The notes beneath the pieces are model-generated. The model was not told where the DNA came from and searched no databases. It worked only from the letters and a program-made list of their open reading frames with translations. This document shows, piece by piece, positions 16,003 to 25,955 of a stretch of 64,000 bases of DNA (position 1 is its first letter; each line of letters starts with the position of its first letter). The translations under genes were made by a program, and so were the position numbers. Source of the DNA: Bordetella parapertussis (GTDB taxonomy: Bacteria; Pseudomonadota; Gammaproteobacteria; Burkholderiales; Burkholderiaceae_A). Where the stretch lies: NCBI GenBank assembly GCA_945877235.1, contig CAMCRF010000011.1, positions 1-64,000 on the forward strand. The letters run 5' to 3'.

Positions 16003-17991
16003 TTAGGTGGGCTGCTTGAGCTGCTCCAGAATGGCCGGGTTCTCAAGCGTGGACACATCCTGCGTAATTTCCTCACCCTTGGCCAGCGTGCGAAGCAGCC
16101 GACGCATGATCTTCCCAGAGCGCGTCTTGGGTAGGTTGTCGCCGAACCGAATCTCTTTGGGCTTGGCAATAGGACCAATCTCCTTGCCTACCCAGTTGCG
16201 CAGATCGTTCGCCATTTTCTTGGCGTCATCTCCACTGGGCCGCGCCTGCTTAAGCACCACGAAGGCCACAATGGCCTCGCCCGTGAGATCGTCGGGACGC
16301 CCCACCACTGCTGCCTCAGCGACGAGCGGGTTGGCCACCAGCGCAGACTCAATTTCCATCGTGCCCATGCGGTGACCCGAGACGTTCAACACATCATCAA
16401 TACGTCCCATGATGGTGAAGTAGCCCGTGTCCTTGTCGCGAATCGCGCCATCGCCAGCCAAGTAAAGCGTACCGCCGAGCTCCTCAGGGTAGTACGACTT
16501 TTTAAAACGCTCGGGGTCGCCCCAAATGGTCCGAATCATGGAGGGCCAAGGCCGTTTGATGACCAGTATGCCGCCATGCCCGTTGGGAAGATCGTGCCCG
16601 GTCTCATCGACAATGGCCACCTGTACACCCGGGAACGGCAGCGTACATGAGCCCGGCACCAAGGGCGTCGCACCTGGCATGGGCGTTATTACATGCCCGC
16701 CAGTCTCGGTTTGCCAGAAGGTGTCGACAATCGGGCAACGACCACCGCCAATATGGTTGTGGTACCACATCCAGGCTTCGGGGTTGATCGGCTCACCCAC
16801 CGAGCCCAACAGCCGCAGCGAGCTCAGGTTGTACTTGTTGGGATGACATTCAGGGGTCGTCTCTGCGGCTTTGATCAAAGACCGAATCGCAGTGGGCGCG
16901 GTATAGAACACGCTGACCTGGTGCTTCTGAATCATGTCCCAGAAGCGGCCCGCATTGGGGTAGGTGGGAACGCCTTCGAAGACAATCTGCGTCGCGCCGC
17001 AGGCAAGCGGCCCGTATGCAATATAGGTGTGGCCCGTAACCCAGCCAATATCTGCCGTACACCAGAAGACATCGTGATGCTGAATGTCGAAGGTGTACTT
17101 CATGGTCAGAATGGCGTGCAGCAGGTAGCCACCACTGGAGTGCTGAACGCCCTTGGGCTTACCCGTCGAGCCCGAGGTGTAGAGAATGAAAAGCGGATGC
17201 TCTGCGCTCACCCACTCTGGCGTGCAGCTTGTGGGCTGATCACGGACCAGATCATCCATGTAGACATCACGCCCAGCCGTCATGGGCACGGCCCCTCCCG
17301 TGCGTCGATAGACGACCACATGGCGCACACCCTCACAACCCCCAAGGGCGAAAGCCTCATCTACGGCGGGCTTGAGCGGGATGTTCTTTCCGCCGCGACA
17401 CTGCTCGTCCGCGGCAATAACAAGGGTTGCCCCAGCGTCCACGACCCGCTCTTGAAGGCTCTTTGCTGAGAACCCGCCAAATACGACGGAGTGAATAATA
17501 CCCAGGCGTGCGCAGGCGTGCATGGCGGCCACGCCCTCGACAGACATGGGCATGTAAATCAGCGCACGGTCACCTTTTTTGTAGCCCAGGGTCTTGAGCC
17601 CATTGGCGAGCTGGCAGACTTTCGCATGCAGCTGTGTGTAGGTGACCTTCGTGACCTCACCGCCGTCAGCCTCGAAAATAATGGCGACCTTTTCGCCAAG
17701 ACCGTTCTCAATGTTCTTCTCGAGGCAGTTATACGAGACGTTCAGTTCGCCGTCTTCAAACCACTTGTAAAACGGCGCATGAGACTCGTCTAACGACTTG
17801 GTGAACGGCTTGTGCCAGACAATTTCTTCGCGCGCTCGCTTGGCCCAGAATTCGCCATAGTTGGCCTCGGCCTCGGCTACAAGCGCGTTGTAGGCCTGCA
17901 TGCTGCCGATGCGCGCTGTTTTGGCAAAATCCTTAGGGGGGTCGAATACACGGTTCTCGTGCAGGACCGACTCGATCTGACTCGATGACAT
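16003..17991 (-). CDS. acs: Acetyl-CoA synthetase (AMP-forming)
   Basis: A 662-residue ligase making acetyl-CoA from acetate, ATP and CoA through acetyl-AMP. Visible motifs: the P-loop '[11 protein letters not shown]', 'WQTETGG', the hinge/A8 region '[16 protein letters not shown]' and the A10 lysine in '[14 protein letters not shown]', the site acetylated in regulated Acs enzymes. Length is normal. It is followed by a likely terminator and is divergent from the YqhA-type gene, 71 bp away. Confidence 0.97.
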   Translation of the reverse strand: MSSSQIESVLHENRVFDPPKDFAKTARIGSMQAYNALVAEAEANYGEFWAKRAREEIVWHKPFTKSLDESHAPFYKWFEDGELNVSYNCLEKNIENGLGEKVAIIFEADGGEVTKVTYTQLHAKVCQLANGLKTLGYKKGDRALIYMPMSVEGVAAMHACARLGIIHSVVFGGFSAKSLQERVVDAGATLVIAADEQCRGGKNIPLKPAVDEAFALGGCEGVRHVVVYRRTGGAVPMTAGRDVYMDDLVRDQPTSCTPEWVSAEHPLFILYTSGSTGKPKGVQHSSGGYLLHAILTMKYTFDIQHHDVFWCTADIGWVTGHTYIAYGPLACGATQIVFEGVPTYPNAGRFWDMIQKHQVSVFYTAPTAIRSLIKAAETTPECHPNKYNLSSLRLLGSVGEPINPEAWMWYHNHIGGGRCPIVDTFWQTETGGHVITPMPGATPLVPGSCTLPFPGVQVAIVDETGHDLPNGHGGILVIKRPWPSMIRTIWGDPERFKKSYYPEELGGTLYLAGDGAIRDKDTGYFTIMGRIDDVLNVSGHRMGTMEIESALVANPLVAEAAVVGRPDDLTGEAIVAFVVLKQARPSGDDAKKMANDLRNWVGKEIGPIAKPKEIRFGDNLPKTRSGKIMRRLLRTLAKGEEITQDVSTLENPAILEQLKQPT

Positions 17992-18062
17992 TGGGGGGTC
18001 TCCTCTGATTGATTAATAATTCTTTGGTAAAACTCTACGACATTTCCTTAAGCTCAACAAAT

Positions 18063-18647
18063 ATGAATCCCCAAGATCCTCTTCAAAACGGGCGTCTAGC
18101 CCCCCTGCCCCGTCTCATTTTTGCGAGCCGTTGGCTTCAGCTCCCGCTCTATCTCGGCCTGATCGTGGCGCAAGTGGTTTACGCGTATCACTTCTGGATA
18201 GAGCTGAGCCATCTGCTCCACGGCGTCTTTGCCCCCGCAGAGGGCCAGGCGCCCATGACGGAGGCGGCCATCATGCTCATCGTGCTCGGACTGATTGATG
18301 TGGTCATGATCTCCAACCTACTCATCATGGTGATCGTCGGGGGCTATGAGACCTTCGTGTCTCGCATGAATCTTGACCGGCACCCCGATCAACCCGAATG
18401 GCTCTCGCACGTGAATGCCTCCGTGCTCAAGGTCAAGCTGGCCACGGCAATCATTGGCATTTCGTCCATTCACCTGCTCAAGACATTCATCAACGCCTCT
18501 CAGCTCGACGAGAAAACCTTAATTGCGCAAACCGCCATTCACATTGCATTCTTGCTCTCGGCCATGGCCATTGCGGCCTGCGATCGCATCATGCTCAGCG
18601 ACGATCTTGCGGCGCTCAAGCACAAGGGTTCCACACATTCACACTAA
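18063..18647 (+). CDS. YqhA/UPF0114-family membrane protein
   Basis: A 194-residue protein with about four membrane segments and the UPF0114 pattern: '[22 protein letters not shown]', '[26 protein letters not shown]' and '[19 protein letters not shown]'. The ATG at 18063 gives a protein like E. coli YqhA with a modest N-terminal extension; an in-frame ATG at 18009 adds 18 residues without a better ribosome site. Function unknown. It precedes fumarase by 17 bp and is probably co-transcribed. Confidence 0.85.
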   Translation: MNPQDPLQNGRLAPLPRLIFASRWLQLPLYLGLIVAQVVYAYHFWIELSHLLHGVFAPAEGQAPMTEAAIMLIVLGLIDVVMISNLLIMVIVGGYETFVSRMNLDRHPDQPEWLSHVNASVLKVKLATAIIGISSIHLLKTFINASQLDEKTLIAQTAIHIAFLLSAMAIAACDRIMLSDDLAALKHKGSTHSH

Positions 18648-18664
18648 TCCCAGGAGGGACGACC

Positions 18665-20188
18665 ATGGCAGTCATTCAGCAGGACGACTTCATCCAGAGC
18701 ATCGCTGATGCATTCCAGTACATCAGCTACTACCACCCGGTGGATTACATCACTGCACTGGGTGAGGCATACGAGCGCGAGCAGAGCCCCGCCGCACGAG
18801 ACGCCATTGCGCAGATCCTCACCAATAGCCGGATGGCCGCAGAGGGCCATCGCCCCATCTGCCAGGACACAGGCATTGCGACGGTGTTTCTGAAAGTCGG
18901 CATGAACCTGCAATGGGGCGGTGCCACCATGACCGTAACGGACATGGTGAATGAGGGCGTGCGTCGCGCCTATCGGAACCCCGACAACCCCCTGCGCGCC
19001 TCCGTTCTGGCGGACCCAGCGGGAACCTCAAAGAACACCAAGGACAACACCCCGGCAGTCATCCACACCGAGATCGTGGCCGGCGACGCGCTTGAAGTCA
19101 TCTGCGCGGCAAAGGGCGGCGGAAGCGAGGCCAAGGCCAAGCTGGGGATGCTCAACCCCAATGACAATATTGTGGAGTGGGTGCTCAAGACGGTGCCCAC
19201 CATGGGCGCGGGATGGTGCCCCCCTGGCATTCTCGGCATCGGTATTGGCGGCACCCCCGAGAAGGCCATGCTCATGGCCAAGGAATCCCTCATGGCCCCG
19301 GTCGACATTGCCGAGCTCAGAGCCAGAGGGCCCAAGACCCGCCCCGAGGAAATGCGGCTTGAGCTCTACGAAAAGGTGAACGCGCTGGGCATTGGCGCGC
19401 AGGGTCTGGGTGGCCTCACCACGGTGCTCGACGTCAAGATCATGGACTGCCCCACGCATGCTGCAAATCTGCCCGTTGCCATGATCCCCAACTGCGCGGC
19501 CACACGGCACATTCATTTCCACCTCGATGGCTCAGGCCCTGCGGTCTTCGACCCGCCTAACCTGGATCAATGGCCCAAGGTGCAATGGACTGCCAATGCA
19601 GAAAAGTCACTTCGGGTGAACCTCGACACGCTCACCCGCGACGAGGTTCAGACCTGGAAGCCCGGTCAGACGCTTTTGCTATCGGGCAAGCTGCTCACAG
19701 GTCGCGATGCCGCCCATAAGCGCATTCAAGACATGCTTGGCCGAGGCGAGAAGCTTCCTGTCGACTTCACCAACCGCGTCATTTACTACGTTGGCCCGGT
19801 GGATGCCGTGCGCGATGAGGCTGTTGGTCCCGCCGGCCCGACCACATCGACCCGCATGGATAAGTTCAGCGAAATGATGCTCGGACAGACCGGCCTCATT
19901 GGGATGGTCGGCAAGGCCGAACGCGGCCAAGCCACCATCGACACCATCAAGAAGTACGGTACTGCCTACCTCATCGCGATCGGCGGGTCCGCCTACTTGG
20001 TGAGCAAGGCCATTCGTTCCGCCAAGGTGCTTGCGTTTGAAGACCTCGGGATGGAGGCCATCTACGAGTTCGAGATCGTCGACATGCCGGTTACGGTCGC
20101 AGTCGACGCGCGCGGAGAGTCAGTGCACGAGAGCGGACCCCGTGAGTGGAAGGTCCGCATCGAGCAACTCCAAAAGGTAGCTGCTTAG
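18665..20188 (+). CDS. fumA: Fumarate hydratase, class I (Fe-S)
   Basis: A 507-residue [4Fe-4S] hydratase converting fumarate and malate in the TCA cycle. The N-terminal part has Cys66 in 'RPICQDTGIATVF' and further conserved cysteines in 'GWCPPGILGIGIGG' and 'IPNCAATRHIHF', consistent with three cluster ligands. The C-terminal beta domain ('YYVGPVDAVRDEAVGPAGPTTSTRMDKF') is fused, as in FumA/FumB. The ATG at 18665 has AGGAGGG upstream; the longer open frame is not needed. It ends 13 bp before the convergent GlcG-like gene. Confidence 0.95.
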   Translation: MAVIQQDDFIQSIADAFQYISYYHPVDYITALGEAYEREQSPAARDAIAQILTNSRMAAEGHRPICQDTGIATVFLKVGMNLQWGGATMTVTDMVNEGVRRAYRNPDNPLRASVLADPAGTSKNTKDNTPAVIHTEIVAGDALEVICAAKGGGSEAKAKLGMLNPNDNIVEWVLKTVPTMGAGWCPPGILGIGIGGTPEKAMLMAKESLMAPVDIAELRARGPKTRPEEMRLELYEKVNALGIGAQGLGGLTTVLDVKIMDCPTHAANLPVAMIPNCAATRHIHFHLDGSGPAVFDPPNLDQWPKVQWTANAEKSLRVNLDTLTRDEVQTWKPGQTLLLSGKLLTGRDAAHKRIQDMLGRGEKLPVDFTNRVIYYVGPVDAVRDEAVGPAGPTTSTRMDKFSEMMLGQTGLIGMVGKAERGQATIDTIKKYGTAYLIAIGGSAYLVSKAIRSAKVLAFEDLGMEAIYEFEIVDMPVTVAVDARGESVHESGPREWKVRIEQLQKVAA

Positions 20189-20201
20189 GCGCTTTTAAAC
20201 C

Positions 20202-20603
20202 TCAGAGGGCAGCAATTCCTGCCTTCGCGATCTGGGCGTCCTCGTTCGATTTCACGTTCGAGACGCCCACCGCACCAATCACGACGCCATCGACCACAAC
20301 CGGGACCCCTCCTTCCAGCAGGCCCTCGATCTCGGGGACTGTGAGAAAGGCGGTGCGGCCGTTATTGATGACCTCTTCATAGAGCCGGGTCTCACGCCGA
20401 CCGAGTGCTGCTGTTTTCGCCTTGTTACTCGCGATGTAAGCAGAGATGGGAGGAGCGCCATTGAGGCGCTTGAACCAGAGTGGATGGCCGCCGTCATCAC
20501 AGATGGCAATGCTGACATTCCAGTTGTTTTTCTCGGCCTCGGCAATCGCAGCGGCGCCCATGCGCTCGCAGTCCTCGGCGGTCAGTGCTTGACGAATCAT
20601 CAT
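20202..20603 (-). CDS. GlcG/HbpS-family protein
   Basis: A 133-residue protein of the GlcG/HbpS (DUF336) family, with 'ALTAEDCERMGAAAIAEAEKNNWNVSIAICDDGGHPLWFKRL' and 'GGVPVVVDGVVIGAVGVSN'. Homologues include a haem-binding Streptomyces protein and an uncharacterised glycolate-operon protein. There is no signal peptide. A GGAG lies 8 nt before the first of two adjacent ATGs. Role unknown. Confidence 0.88.
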   Translation of the reverse strand: MMIRQALTAEDCERMGAAAIAEAEKNNWNVSIAICDDGGHPLWFKRLNGAPPISAYIASNKAKTAALGRRETRLYEEVINNGRTAFLTVPEIEGLLEGGVPVVVDGVVIGAVGVSNVKSNEDAQIAKAGIAAL

Positions 20604-20672
20604 GGCAAATTCTCCAGATCAAAGGAAAGGGGGGGTGACGCAATGATAGATCCCATCCCAATTTCTCTTAAT

Positions 20673-20695
20673 GCATTTGAAAATCGTTCTCACTT
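20673..20695. promoter_or_regulatory. Fur-box-like site upstream of the iron-binding protein gene
   Basis: Positions 20673-20691 match the classical 19-bp Fur box at 12 of 19 positions, and the GAAAATCGTTCTCA core is close to betaproteobacterial Fur sites. It lies about 45-65 bp upstream of the start of a ferric-iron-binding protein, so iron repression is likely. Confidence 0.55.
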
Positions 20696-20739
20696 GGGTT
20701 AAGATTTGATCTCCAGATCCCACAAAAGCGACTACGCCC

Positions 20740-21774
20740 ATGAACACCCTTCGCCGACTGACCCTCACCACTGCCTTGGCCCTCAGCATGATTGGGCCCA
20801 CCACCAGCGTGCACGCCAACGAGCGTGTATTGAACCTTTACACCGCTCGGCACTATTCCAGTGACGACGCCCTCTACGCAGCCTTCACCAAGCAGACCGG
20901 CATCAAGGTCAATGTGGTCAGCGCTGGCGACGAGCCGCTGCTCGAGCGGCTCCGCAGCGAGGGCAAAGCAAGCCCCGCGGATGTGTTGCTTCTGGCAGAC
21001 GCCTCTCGCCTCGAGCGAGCGGCTCAAGAGGGCCTCTTTGCGCCCGTGCAATCCAAGCTTCTGGAGCAGGCCATTCCCGCCTCCCTTCGTAACCAGAACC
21101 TCTGGTTTGGTCTCACCACTCGTGCACGCGTGATCGTCGTTGACCCCCTGCGGATCAAGCCCGATCAGGTCAAGACCTATGCAGATCTGGCCAAGCCAGA
21201 ATTCAAGGGCATGATCTGCAGCCGCACGGCTGCCCACCCCTACATGCTCTCGCTGATTGGTTCCCAAATCGCCCACCTCGGGCCAGAGAGAGCCAAGGCT
21301 TGGGCGCAAGGCGTCAAAAACAACCTCGCGCGACCACCTAAGGGGGGTGACACCGATCAGATCAAAGCAGTGGCCTCCGGAGAATGCACCATTGCCATCA
21401 CCAACACCTACTACTACGCCCGCCTTATGCGCAGCAACAAGCCAGAGGACCGGGCGATGGTTTCGAAGACCCGACTGGTGTGGCCCGACCAGGCTGGGGT
21501 GGGGACACACGTCAATATTTCGGGGGGTGGGCTGCTGCGGACTGCGCCGAATAAAACCCACGGGCAGACTTTTCTTGAATTCCTGGCCAGCCCTGAAGCC
21601 CAAGCGCAGTTTGCAGAGGCCAACAATGAATGGCCAGCGCGGGCAGGCGTGAAAGTAAACAACCCTGAGCTCGAGAGCCTTGGAGCCTTCAAGGCAGATC
21701 CAATGCCCGTGTCCCAATACGCCTCAAAGGTGCGCGCCGCCCAAGAACTCGTGGACCAAGTCGGCTGGCGCTAA
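20740..21774 (+). CDS. Ferric-iron ABC transporter substrate-binding protein (FbpA/FutA type)
   Basis: A 344-residue periplasmic protein: signal peptide residues 1 to about 27 (ending 'TSVHANE'), then the ferric-binding pattern 'VLNLYTARHYSSDDALYAAFTKQTGIKVNVV' and the C-terminal tyrosine motif 'NTYYYARLM', which supplies iron ligands. No permease or ATPase gene is adjacent, so it is an orphan that must use components encoded elsewhere. A Fur-like site upstream supports iron regulation. The stop overlaps the convergent hydrolase stop by 4 bp. Confidence 0.9.
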   Translation: MNTLRRLTLTTALALSMIGPTTSVHANERVLNLYTARHYSSDDALYAAFTKQTGIKVNVVSAGDEPLLERLRSEGKASPADVLLLADASRLERAAQEGLFAPVQSKLLEQAIPASLRNQNLWFGLTTRARVIVVDPLRIKPDQVKTYADLAKPEFKGMICSRTAAHPYMLSLIGSQIAHLGPERAKAWAQGVKNNLARPPKGGDTDQIKAVASGECTIAITNTYYYARLMRSNKPEDRAMVSKTRLVWPDQAGVGTHVNISGGGLLRTAPNKTHGQTFLEFLASPEAQAQFAEANNEWPARAGVKVNNPELESLGAFKADPMPVSQYASKVRAAQELVDQVGWR

Positions 21775-22676
21775 GCCTCTGCGAGGAACGAAAGGATCGG
21801 ACCCATCTGATCCTCATTCAACAAAGTGGGAGCATGCCCCACCCCTGCAAACTCCACCAGCGTGGCCTTTGGACCACGCTGTGTCATGTCCTCGGCGATC
21901 GCCCGGGGTAACAGGTCGCTCTCTGCACCTCTCAGTAGCAGTGTTGGGCATGCAATCGCATCGTAGAGTGGCCAGAAGTCTGCATCTGGCGTGGGTCCGC
22001 TTGAGGCGAGCAATGCAGCCTTGAAGGGCGCAGCGATGGCGGGGTCGTAATGCAGCCGCCAACGCCCATCCTCGGTCGATCTGAGCACTGCATCTGTAAG
22101 GAAGTCCCACTGATCCTGCGTGTGCGCTCCAAAGGTCACCAGCCGGCTGCGGACCATCGCGCGCGCCTCATCGAGGGTATTGAAGGTTGGCGTCTCGCCC
22201 ACATAAAGACCAATGCGATCGAGTGCGGCGCCAGAGAGCATGGCACCCGCATCGTTGAGTACCAAGCGCTCAATGTGGAGTCCAGCAAAAAAGGCCTCGC
22301 GCTGAGGATGTCCCGCAGCCAACATGGCCATAAGCCCACCCATCGATGTGCCCACCCAAGCGAAGGGCGGGAGCTTGAGCTGTCTGGCCATCTGGGCAAC
22401 ATCAGCGACATACTGACCCATGTGATAGTGCTCTGAGGCCTTGAGCCAATCGGAGCGCCCCCGCCCCACCACATCGGGCATGAGTACGCGATAGCCTTGC
22501 GCGACGAGTTTTTCTGCCAAGGGTAGGAAGTCATCAGACACGCGCGTGAGGCCATGCACACAAAGCGCAACCCGCTGGCTCTGGGGGTCCCCGGCCTGTT
22601 GAACACGCATGACGTGGGGCCCCGCGGGGCTTGCGCTTGGAATCTCGAGGATCTCGGTTGGAATGAGTCTCTGCAT
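21771..22676 (-). CDS. Alpha/beta-hydrolase
   Basis: A 301-residue alpha/beta-hydrolase. The nucleophile elbow is 'GTSMGG' (Ser111), the oxyanion region 'CVHGLTRVSDDF' and the catalytic histidine in 'GVGHAPTL'. Esterase, thioesterase or lipase-like activity is possible; substrate cannot be told. It is divergent from the 3-hydroxybutyrate dehydrogenase gene, suggesting but not proving a link to polyhydroxybutyrate or ester breakdown. Confidence 0.85.
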   Translation of the reverse strand: MQRLIPTEILEIPSASPAGPHVMRVQQAGDPQSQRVALCVHGLTRVSDDFLPLAEKLVAQGYRVLMPDVVGRGRSDWLKASEHYHMGQYVADVAQMARQLKLPPFAWVGTSMGGLMAMLAAGHPQREAFFAGLHIERLVLNDAGAMLSGAALDRIGLYVGETPTFNTLDEARAMVRSRLVTFGAHTQDQWDFLTDAVLRSTEDGRWRLHYDPAIAAPFKAALLASSGPTPDADFWPLYDAIACPTLLLRGAESDLLPRAIAEDMTQRGPKATLVEFAGVGHAPTLLNEDQMGPILSFLAEA

Positions 22677-22750
22677 CTGCGACGGTCCTTAAAATAGGGA
22701 GCAAGCAGGCTATGCTAGCCCGCAGTCAAAAACCATACAGGAGAACCAAG

Positions 22751-23539
22751 ATGTCCTCGCTCAAAGGCAGAACCGCTCTCGTTACTGGATCGACCAGCGG
22801 AATCGGGCTGGGTATTGCCCAAGCGCTTGCTGACCAAGGCGCACGTATTGCCATTAATGGGTTTGGCGATGCCGCCTTGATTGCACAGATTCAAGAAGAC
22901 CTCACCCGCCGCTCTGGTCATCCCACCGCCCACTACGGTGCCGACATGTCTAAGCCCGCAGAAATCGCAGCGATGATGCAAGCGGCCGCGCAGGACATGG
23001 GTTCAATTGACATCTTGGTCAACAATGCGGGCATTCAGCATGTCTCACCCGTTGAGGACTTCCCCATTGAAAAGTGGGACGCGGTGATTGCCATCAACCT
23101 CTCGTCCGCCTTTCACACCATTCGGGCGGCGCTTCCAGGCATGCGGCAGCGAGGGTTTGGGCGCATTCTCAATATTGCCTCTGCCCACGGGCTCGTCGCC
23201 AGCGCCCAAAAGGCCGCATATGTTGCAGCCAAGCACGGCATTGTTGGGCTCACCAAGGTGGTCGCTCTGGAGACTGCTCAGTCGCCCATCACCTGCAACG
23301 CCATCTGCCCAGGCTGGGTGCTCACCCCCCTCGTCCAGAAACAGGTCGACGCGCGCGCCGAGCGTGAGGGTGTCTCTCTCGAGGAAGCCAAGCGAGGGCT
23401 GCTCCTCGAGAAGCAGCCCTCTGGTGAGTTTGTTACCCCCGAGCAGCTCGCTGGCCTAGCGGTCTTCCTCTGTTCCCCGTCTGCGGATCAGGTTCGGGGG
23501 GTCGCCTGGAATATGGACGGGGGCTGGGTCGCGCAGTAA
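22751..23539 (+). CDS. bdhA: D-3-hydroxybutyrate dehydrogenase
   Basis: A 262-residue NAD-dependent short-chain dehydrogenase: 'VTGSTSGIGLGIA' cofactor motif (residues 11-23), 'NNAG' and the catalytic set Ser144, Tyr157 and Lys161. The pattern fits BdhA, which oxidises 3-hydroxybutyrate to acetoacetate during use of polyhydroxybutyrate. The ATG at 22751 has AGGAGA upstream. The last 84 bp overlap the comEC 3' end on the other strand. Confidence 0.9.
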   Translation: MSSLKGRTALVTGSTSGIGLGIAQALADQGARIAINGFGDAALIAQIQEDLTRRSGHPTAHYGADMSKPAEIAAMMQAAAQDMGSIDILVNNAGIQHVSPVEDFPIEKWDAVIAINLSSAFHTIRAALPGMRQRGFGRILNIASAHGLVASAQKAAYVAAKHGIVGLTKVVALETAQSPITCNAICPGWVLTPLVQKQVDARAEREGVSLEEAKRGLLLEKQPSGEFVTPEQLAGLAVFLCSPSADQVRGVAWNMDGGWVAQ

Positions 23540-25951
23540 GTGCCAGAATCGTCGCTGGTCGGATGCACGCTCAACGGCCAGCGACTCACCCTGCCAACGC
23601 AATCGCAGAGCACCGTGCAGGTCGGTTCTAAGGAACGGAATGCCCCTCGCTTCAAGCCGTTCGATCACCTCGGGATGGGGATGTTGAAATCGGCCCTGAA
23701 AGCGGGACTGGGCAAACACCCAGCCGGGCTCAAGCACTTGGAGCGTATCGACGCTCAGGGAACCCCGACTGCCATGATGGGGGGCCATAAAAAGCAGAGG
23801 TCCGCGAGGCTTACCTAGCCAAGGCTGCTGAGACAACCAGTCGGCCTCCGCCTCAGATGAGAGGTCTCCAGCCAGAATGAGCCTTCGACCCGCCGCATCG
23901 GTCACCTCCAAAACACAGGAGTCGTCATTACCCGAGCGAGACTCCAGCCTGCGGTCTTCAAATGGATAGAGCACGCGAAAATGCACGCTATTCCACGCCC
24001 AGCCGACCCCCCATTCGCAACGAATCTCGCCGCCCGAGGACGGACGGCCACGGCCTAGGAGCTCGTGCGGCTGAAGACTCGTCACAAGGTGGGCCGAAGG
24101 GTGAGCGGCGAGGACCTCACCCAGTCCAGACGCATGATCGTCGTCATCGTGCGAGACCATGAGCAGGTCGAGTGAACCGACCGCCTCGGCCTGCAGTTGC
24201 GGCAGGACAATTCGGCGCGCGGCGGTGGAAGCCCCCATAGTCGGTCCCGTGTCGTAGAGCATGGCGTGGTCTCGCGTGCGGATGAGCACAGCCGTGCCCT
24301 GCCCCACGTCCAACACGGTTATAGACACCTCCCCCTCCTGGGGTCTGGGCTGACCGCCCACGAGCAAAAAAAGCAACAAGCCCCAGCCCAATCGCCTCGC
24401 TGCCGGCGAGAGGTTCGAGCGGTGCGGTTGCATGGCCCAGGCCACGCCGCCGCAGGCCAGCACACTTGCCCACAGGGGTGGGGCATGCCAACTCGCCACG
24501 GCCCAGGGGTGGTCTGCCATCCAGTTGAGGAGATCCATGAGCCATCCAAAAAGCCCATCGGCCCAGATCAGGGGTGTGGTCAAACCCCATGCTGCGAGCG
24601 GAGCACCCACCAACGCAAGCGGCGTGACCAAGTAGGTGACGATCGGGATCGCGACGGCGTTGGCGAGCGGCCCGACTACCGAGATCTGATGAAAGAAGGC
24701 AACTGTGAGCGGCGCCAGCCCAATGGTCATGGCCCATTGCGCGCGGCCTGCATCCCAGATGCTATTACTCAACTGTCTCGCTTTCTCCTCCCGCTCGGGC
24801 TGCGCAAACAGAAGCCAGACCGCGAAAAACGAGAGCCAGAAGCCTGGGGAAAGTGGTGCAGCAGGCTCGAGCACCAGCATGACCAAGAGGGTGAGGCCCA
24901 ACACCCCTGCATTGCCAAGCGATCGACCCGCAAGCATGGCAAGCGCAGCGGTGCAGACCATGATGGCCGTGCGCTGCGCGGGGAGGTTGAAGCCAGCAAG
25001 CAGTGCGTAGCCGAGCGCAGCGAGACTGGCGACAACTGCCCCCACCGGGGGAAACGGCACCCAGAGTGCGAGACGCAGGGGCGCGACAGAGAGCAGGCGC
25101 CAGAGCAGCTTAAAGAGCAATCGGGCCGCGACCGCAAAAAGCGTGACGTGCATCCCCGAAATCGACACCAAATGAGAGATCCCTGTCTGAGCGAAGAGAG
25201 TCCAATGCTCGGCAGAGATGACGGCTTGATCGCCCACCACCAGGCCCGACATCACCCCCCAATAGGTCCGTCCCTCCAGGGTCTGATGAATCAACTTGCG
25301 AGTCTCGAATCTCAGGCGATCGATCCGCGAGAGGAGGCCCGCATCGTCCTCGAGTCTTAGCGCGGGAGGGTCGCCTCGCCCAGCACGAACGCTACCCTGC
25401 AGCATGAGACGCTTACCAAAAGCCCACGTCTCTGGGTCGAAGCCATGGAAGTTGCGTGTTCCAGAGAAATTTTTGAGCCGAACAGGAATCCGCCAGGACT
25501 GACCGGGCGCCAACGGAGTGGGCGGTTTCGCCCAGGCGAGACTGATGGTTGCACTCGGGCGAGGACCATTCAAAATCCGCGCCTCGGTCATCCAGACGGG
25601 AAAGGCACCCTGAGACTGATTCGGCAAGCCCTCCAACACCACGTCGATTACCCATGATTGACCCTGCTCCTCGGGCCCAAGGCGCTGGCTCAGGGTCTGC
25701 TCTGCCCGCCATTTAAGCTGAGCCGCAAAGCCGAAGGCAATCGCCAACAAAACCAAGCACGGCAAACCCCAGTTTCTCAGCCATGCGCGCGCGGGCATTC
25801 GCCGCGCAAGCGCCCAAGCACCGATGAGGGCAATCACGATCAGGGCAGCACTTGCCCACCAGAACCCGAAGGGTGGGAGCTGCGGCAGAAGCAAGAGCGC
25901 GCAGCAACCCACCAGTGCGGCCACAGCCGCCCAGCCAATGGAGACTCCCAT
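23456..25951 (-). CDS. comEC: ComEC/Rec2 DNA-uptake channel
   Basis: An 831-residue membrane protein that carries single-stranded DNA across the inner membrane in natural transformation. Order: N-terminal membrane segments and DUF4131 region, the ComEC competence domain (about residues 220-500, with 'GISHLVSISGMHVTLFA' and 'PAQRTAIMVC'), then a metallo-beta-lactamase-like domain with 'VLDVGQGTAVLIRT', 'SHDDDDHASGL' and 'APHHGSRGS'. Length is normal. The final 28 residues are encoded inside bdhA on the other strand. Intact ComEC suggests competence, but no other competence gene is in the window. Confidence 0.93.
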   Translation of the reverse strand: MGVSIGWAAVAALVGCCALLLLPQLPPFGFWWASAALIVIALIGAWALARRMPARAWLRNWGLPCLVLLAIAFGFAAQLKWRAEQTLSQRLGPEEQGQSWVIDVVLEGLPNQSQGAFPVWMTEARILNGPRPSATISLAWAKPPTPLAPGQSWRIPVRLKNFSGTRNFHGFDPETWAFGKRLMLQGSVRAGRGDPPALRLEDDAGLLSRIDRLRFETRKLIHQTLEGRTYWGVMSGLVVGDQAVISAEHWTLFAQTGISHLVSISGMHVTLFAVAARLLFKLLWRLLSVAPLRLALWVPFPPVGAVVASLAALGYALLAGFNLPAQRTAIMVCTAALAMLAGRSLGNAGVLGLTLLVMLVLEPAAPLSPGFWLSFFAVWLLFAQPEREEKARQLSNSIWDAGRAQWAMTIGLAPLTVAFFHQISVVGPLANAVAIPIVTYLVTPLALVGAPLAAWGLTTPLIWADGLFGWLMDLLNWMADHPWAVASWHAPPLWASVLACGGVAWAMQPHRSNLSPAARRLGWGLLLFLLVGGQPRPQEGEVSITVLDVGQGTAVLIRTRDHAMLYDTGPTMGASTAARRIVLPQLQAEAVGSLDLLMVSHDDDDHASGLGEVLAAHPSAHLVTSLQPHELLGRGRPSSGGEIRCEWGVGWAWNSVHFRVLYPFEDRRLESRSGNDDSCVLEVTDAAGRRLILAGDLSSEAEADWLSQQPWLGKPRGPLLFMAPHHGSRGSLSVDTLQVLEPGWVFAQSRFQGRFQHPHPEVIERLEARGIPFLRTDLHGALRLRWQGESLAVERASDQRRFWHLLRDPAPVHIPGDPPNLIRRRGTEEDR

Positions 25952-25955
25952 GGCG

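Noticed and set aside
20668..21717. A 349-codon minus-strand open frame opposite the iron-binding protein
   Set aside because: It is an antisense shadow; the plus-strand product has a signal peptide and the full ferric-binding pattern.
24197..25360. A 387-codon plus-strand open frame opposite comEC
   Set aside because: The translation is Arg/His/Gly-rich without motifs, while the opposite strand encodes clear ComEC domains.
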